The position numbers and the translations under genes are program-made. DNA of 64,000 nt from Prionailurus bengalensis (lineage: Eukaryota > Chordata > Mammalia > Carnivora > Felidae). Position 1 is the stretch's first letter. Every line of letters begins with the position of its first letter. Positions 52,501 to 55,500 of this stretch are shown piece after piece. The stretch spans positions 52,151,501 through 52,215,500 of the forward strand of contig NC_057355.1 of assembly GCF_016509475.1 (NCBI RefSeq), written 5' to 3'. The notes under the pieces are model-generated. The model made no database searches. It had not been told where the DNA came from and worked only from the letters and a program-made list of their open reading frames with translations.

Positions 52501-55500
52501 CTTTATTTATTTTTTTTTTTAAATTTTATTTTTTCAACGTTTATTTATTTTTGGGACAGAGAGAGACAGAGCATGAACAGGGGAGGGGCAGAGAGAGAGG
52601 GAGACACAGAATCGGAAACAGGCTCCAGGCTCTGAGCCATCAGCCCAGAGCCTGACACGGGGCTCGAACTCACGGACCGCGAGATCGTGACCTGGCTGAA
52701 GTCGGACGCTTAACCGACTGCGCCACCCAGGCGCCCCTCAAAAATTAAAACTTTAAACTCTGGTCCAGGACACTGCTACACTGAGCCTCCTCAGGGCCCA
52801 TCTAAGACTAAGGAGGCTGGGGAGAGTTTGCACTTTGCCTATTAGGCTACAGTAAAAGGGCTGCGGGGTACCACAGCAACAAGAATAGGTGTCAGACACT
52901 CCACGGTGGGTTGTTCATCTTGTGGCCCCTACGGAATTGTTAAAGGCAATTTGGTTTCAAGTAGCATTTTCTCAGTGGATGAGTGACTGGAGTGTGCACG
53001 TGTGTGTGTTTCTATATATGTGTATTCAGCTAGGTGTGTGAGTCCACATACCTCTCTTTTATATGCGTATGCTCACTCTGAGTGTGTATTTATGTACTAT
53101 ACTACCTCTATTCCTTCGGAATGGGTAGCATTCATGAAATAGGAATTAGGAGGCATATATAAATTGCAGGATGCTAGTTTTGAATGCATTGAATTAAATT
53201 TGTTTTAAGTTATCAAACTCTGTTATCTTCAGGCAAATCAGCAACACCTTCTTAAGGCTACTTCCAGCTACACTTTCTTTTCCTACCTGTGTGTTTTCCA
53301 CATTTCCACAACTTCTTCATTGCCTTTAGTATTCTGTCTTCCATCATAGGCCCACAGTTAACCAACTAGAAACCAAAAAGGCTGAGGAAGCCATGGGAGA
53401 TAGCAGTGATTTCTTCACGGGACTTCAGTCATCAGTTCTTCAGTTGTCCCCTGAAGGTTGTGTTCAAAGCGACCTAGGTCAGCTACAATGTAAGAGGTGA
53501 CACGGACACAGAGGTCAACTTCAGCCAATATTTCTTCTATGTTTGCCTATTTTTATTGGCTAAATAAGAAGTTTACCTCCAAGATGCCCCCCTTTAAACT
53601 GCTTTCCCCATCTCCCAGTGATGTGATAATAACCACCAGTGTTTTGTGTCATTGTCAGGTGCTGTGGAAGCCACGTTTAGCACTGTGAGATGTAAAATGA
53701 ATAGGAGAATGTAAAAACTGAATCGGGAATGGCCCCTGCTGTCAAGGCGCTGTCAGTCCAAGCGGTGGTCATCCCACAACCATCCTCGAGGGGGCATAAG
53801 CCAAACACTGTGAGGGCACAGTGGAGGGAGCAGCAGTGCCCCAGATTCGAGAAAACTGAGTTCTGGGAGGCTGAGGCTAACCCCGGGGCCTCTCTGCCAC
53901 TGTGGAAAGTTCAGGGCAAGGAATGGCCCAGTTCTCCAGCCCCACACGACCATCCCCTCTCAAGGCTTCTCCACAACCACTGCCCAATCTCCTCTTGTAC
54001 TTGCTACTTAATTTGTTTGCCTGTGGGGTTCAGATATCCCTGGAGAATATCTTATCTTCTCCCTAACTGCTACATCTTTCTCAAAAACCCTCCCAAGATA
54101 TCACACACTTGTGTTGTTATAAGGTTGCTGCTTCCTATTTTTCAAAATACACCATTACGATTTCTTAGTTTCATGGTAAATTTTCACATTTAAGAATTAT
54201 TCCTTCATTGAAGTTTAAAATCTGGAAGCCCTCTTTTTGGGAAGTTCCTTCTCCCTCTGTTTTGATACTCAGATGATCTTCCTCAATTGAATGTGTGAGA
54301 GCATGTGTGAGCATGCGTGTATGCACGTGGAACACGCATCTTCTCTTCTAACACTTGAACTACTCCCGCAGTCTCTGGCATGCTGGAGCATGAAACCATT
54401 CAGGGCGTGTCTGGGGTGAAGCCCACAGGGCTAAGAAAGCGAACCTCCAGCATCGCTGACGAGGGCACCTACACACTGGACTCCATCCTCCGGCAGCTCA
54501 ACTCCTTCCACTCAGTCATGTGTCAGCACGGCATGGACCCTGAACTGATCAAGCAGGTGGTCAAACAGATGTTCTACATTGTTGGGGCCATCACCCTGAA
54601 CAACCTCCTTCTGCGGAAGGACATGTGCTCCTGGAGTAAAGGCATGCAGATCAGGTGAGCAAACACCAAAGCTGATGGCTTGTTTGAGGTCAGTGCACCC
54701 GATGTCTGCTACCGCCAGCCGGGCAGCACGGGAGGACCGGACATGGAGCTGCTTTCACTTGGCTGGCTGGGCTTCTCCACTTTCATTCATTACCGCTCCT
54801 GACTGTGCCTTTCAGTAGGCTCTACCCACCACTAGTTGGGAACCCCGCTCCACTGTGACGCTAATTTGTTTGAGGGAATGGAGAGAAGATGATGCAAAAT
54901 TCTTACAGTTGAGATAGCTGCTTCCTTGCCGTTTGCATGTGTTTTAATTGTACATAACAAAATAGCTAATTCTTTATAATGAAGAGTTCTGATGCTTGAC
55001 TTCTCTTAGAAAGTTATTTTGACAAAACACTTTTTGTACCATGGTAACAAGAACGTGTCTAATAGATCTGTTACTAACTTCAAATATGCCCCTCATCTCT
55101 TAAGAAAATGTGCACTCAGTTTTATGCCCAACTACTCCACCACATAACCTCATACTCATAATAGAATTGATTTTTTTTTGCAAATCATTTATTTTAAAAT
55201 AGAATATTTGCCAAGAGAGGAAAAAAGGATTTCTCTTACAAAAGTTAATCTCAGGAAACCTTGGCATTCTTTTCAAATTTTCTAATCTGACGCACAGCCA
55301 TTGTAGTTAATGTTAGAAAGATAATGCCTCCCACTCAAGTAGTAGGATTTATTTCTCTGTAAGCTTTGTTTATACACGTGAAGCACCATCGTAATAACAT
55401 ACGGTCTCCTATTTGCCTGATTGTGCAGTGCTGCTCATGTGTCCCTTTAGCATTTTAGTATGAAAACCACTGTCGCTTGGTTGACCACCTCTTGTAACCT

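Noticed and set aside
53729..54193. 154-residue frame before the DIL exon
   Set aside because: Intronic, without splice sites, recognisable domain or coding-like composition.
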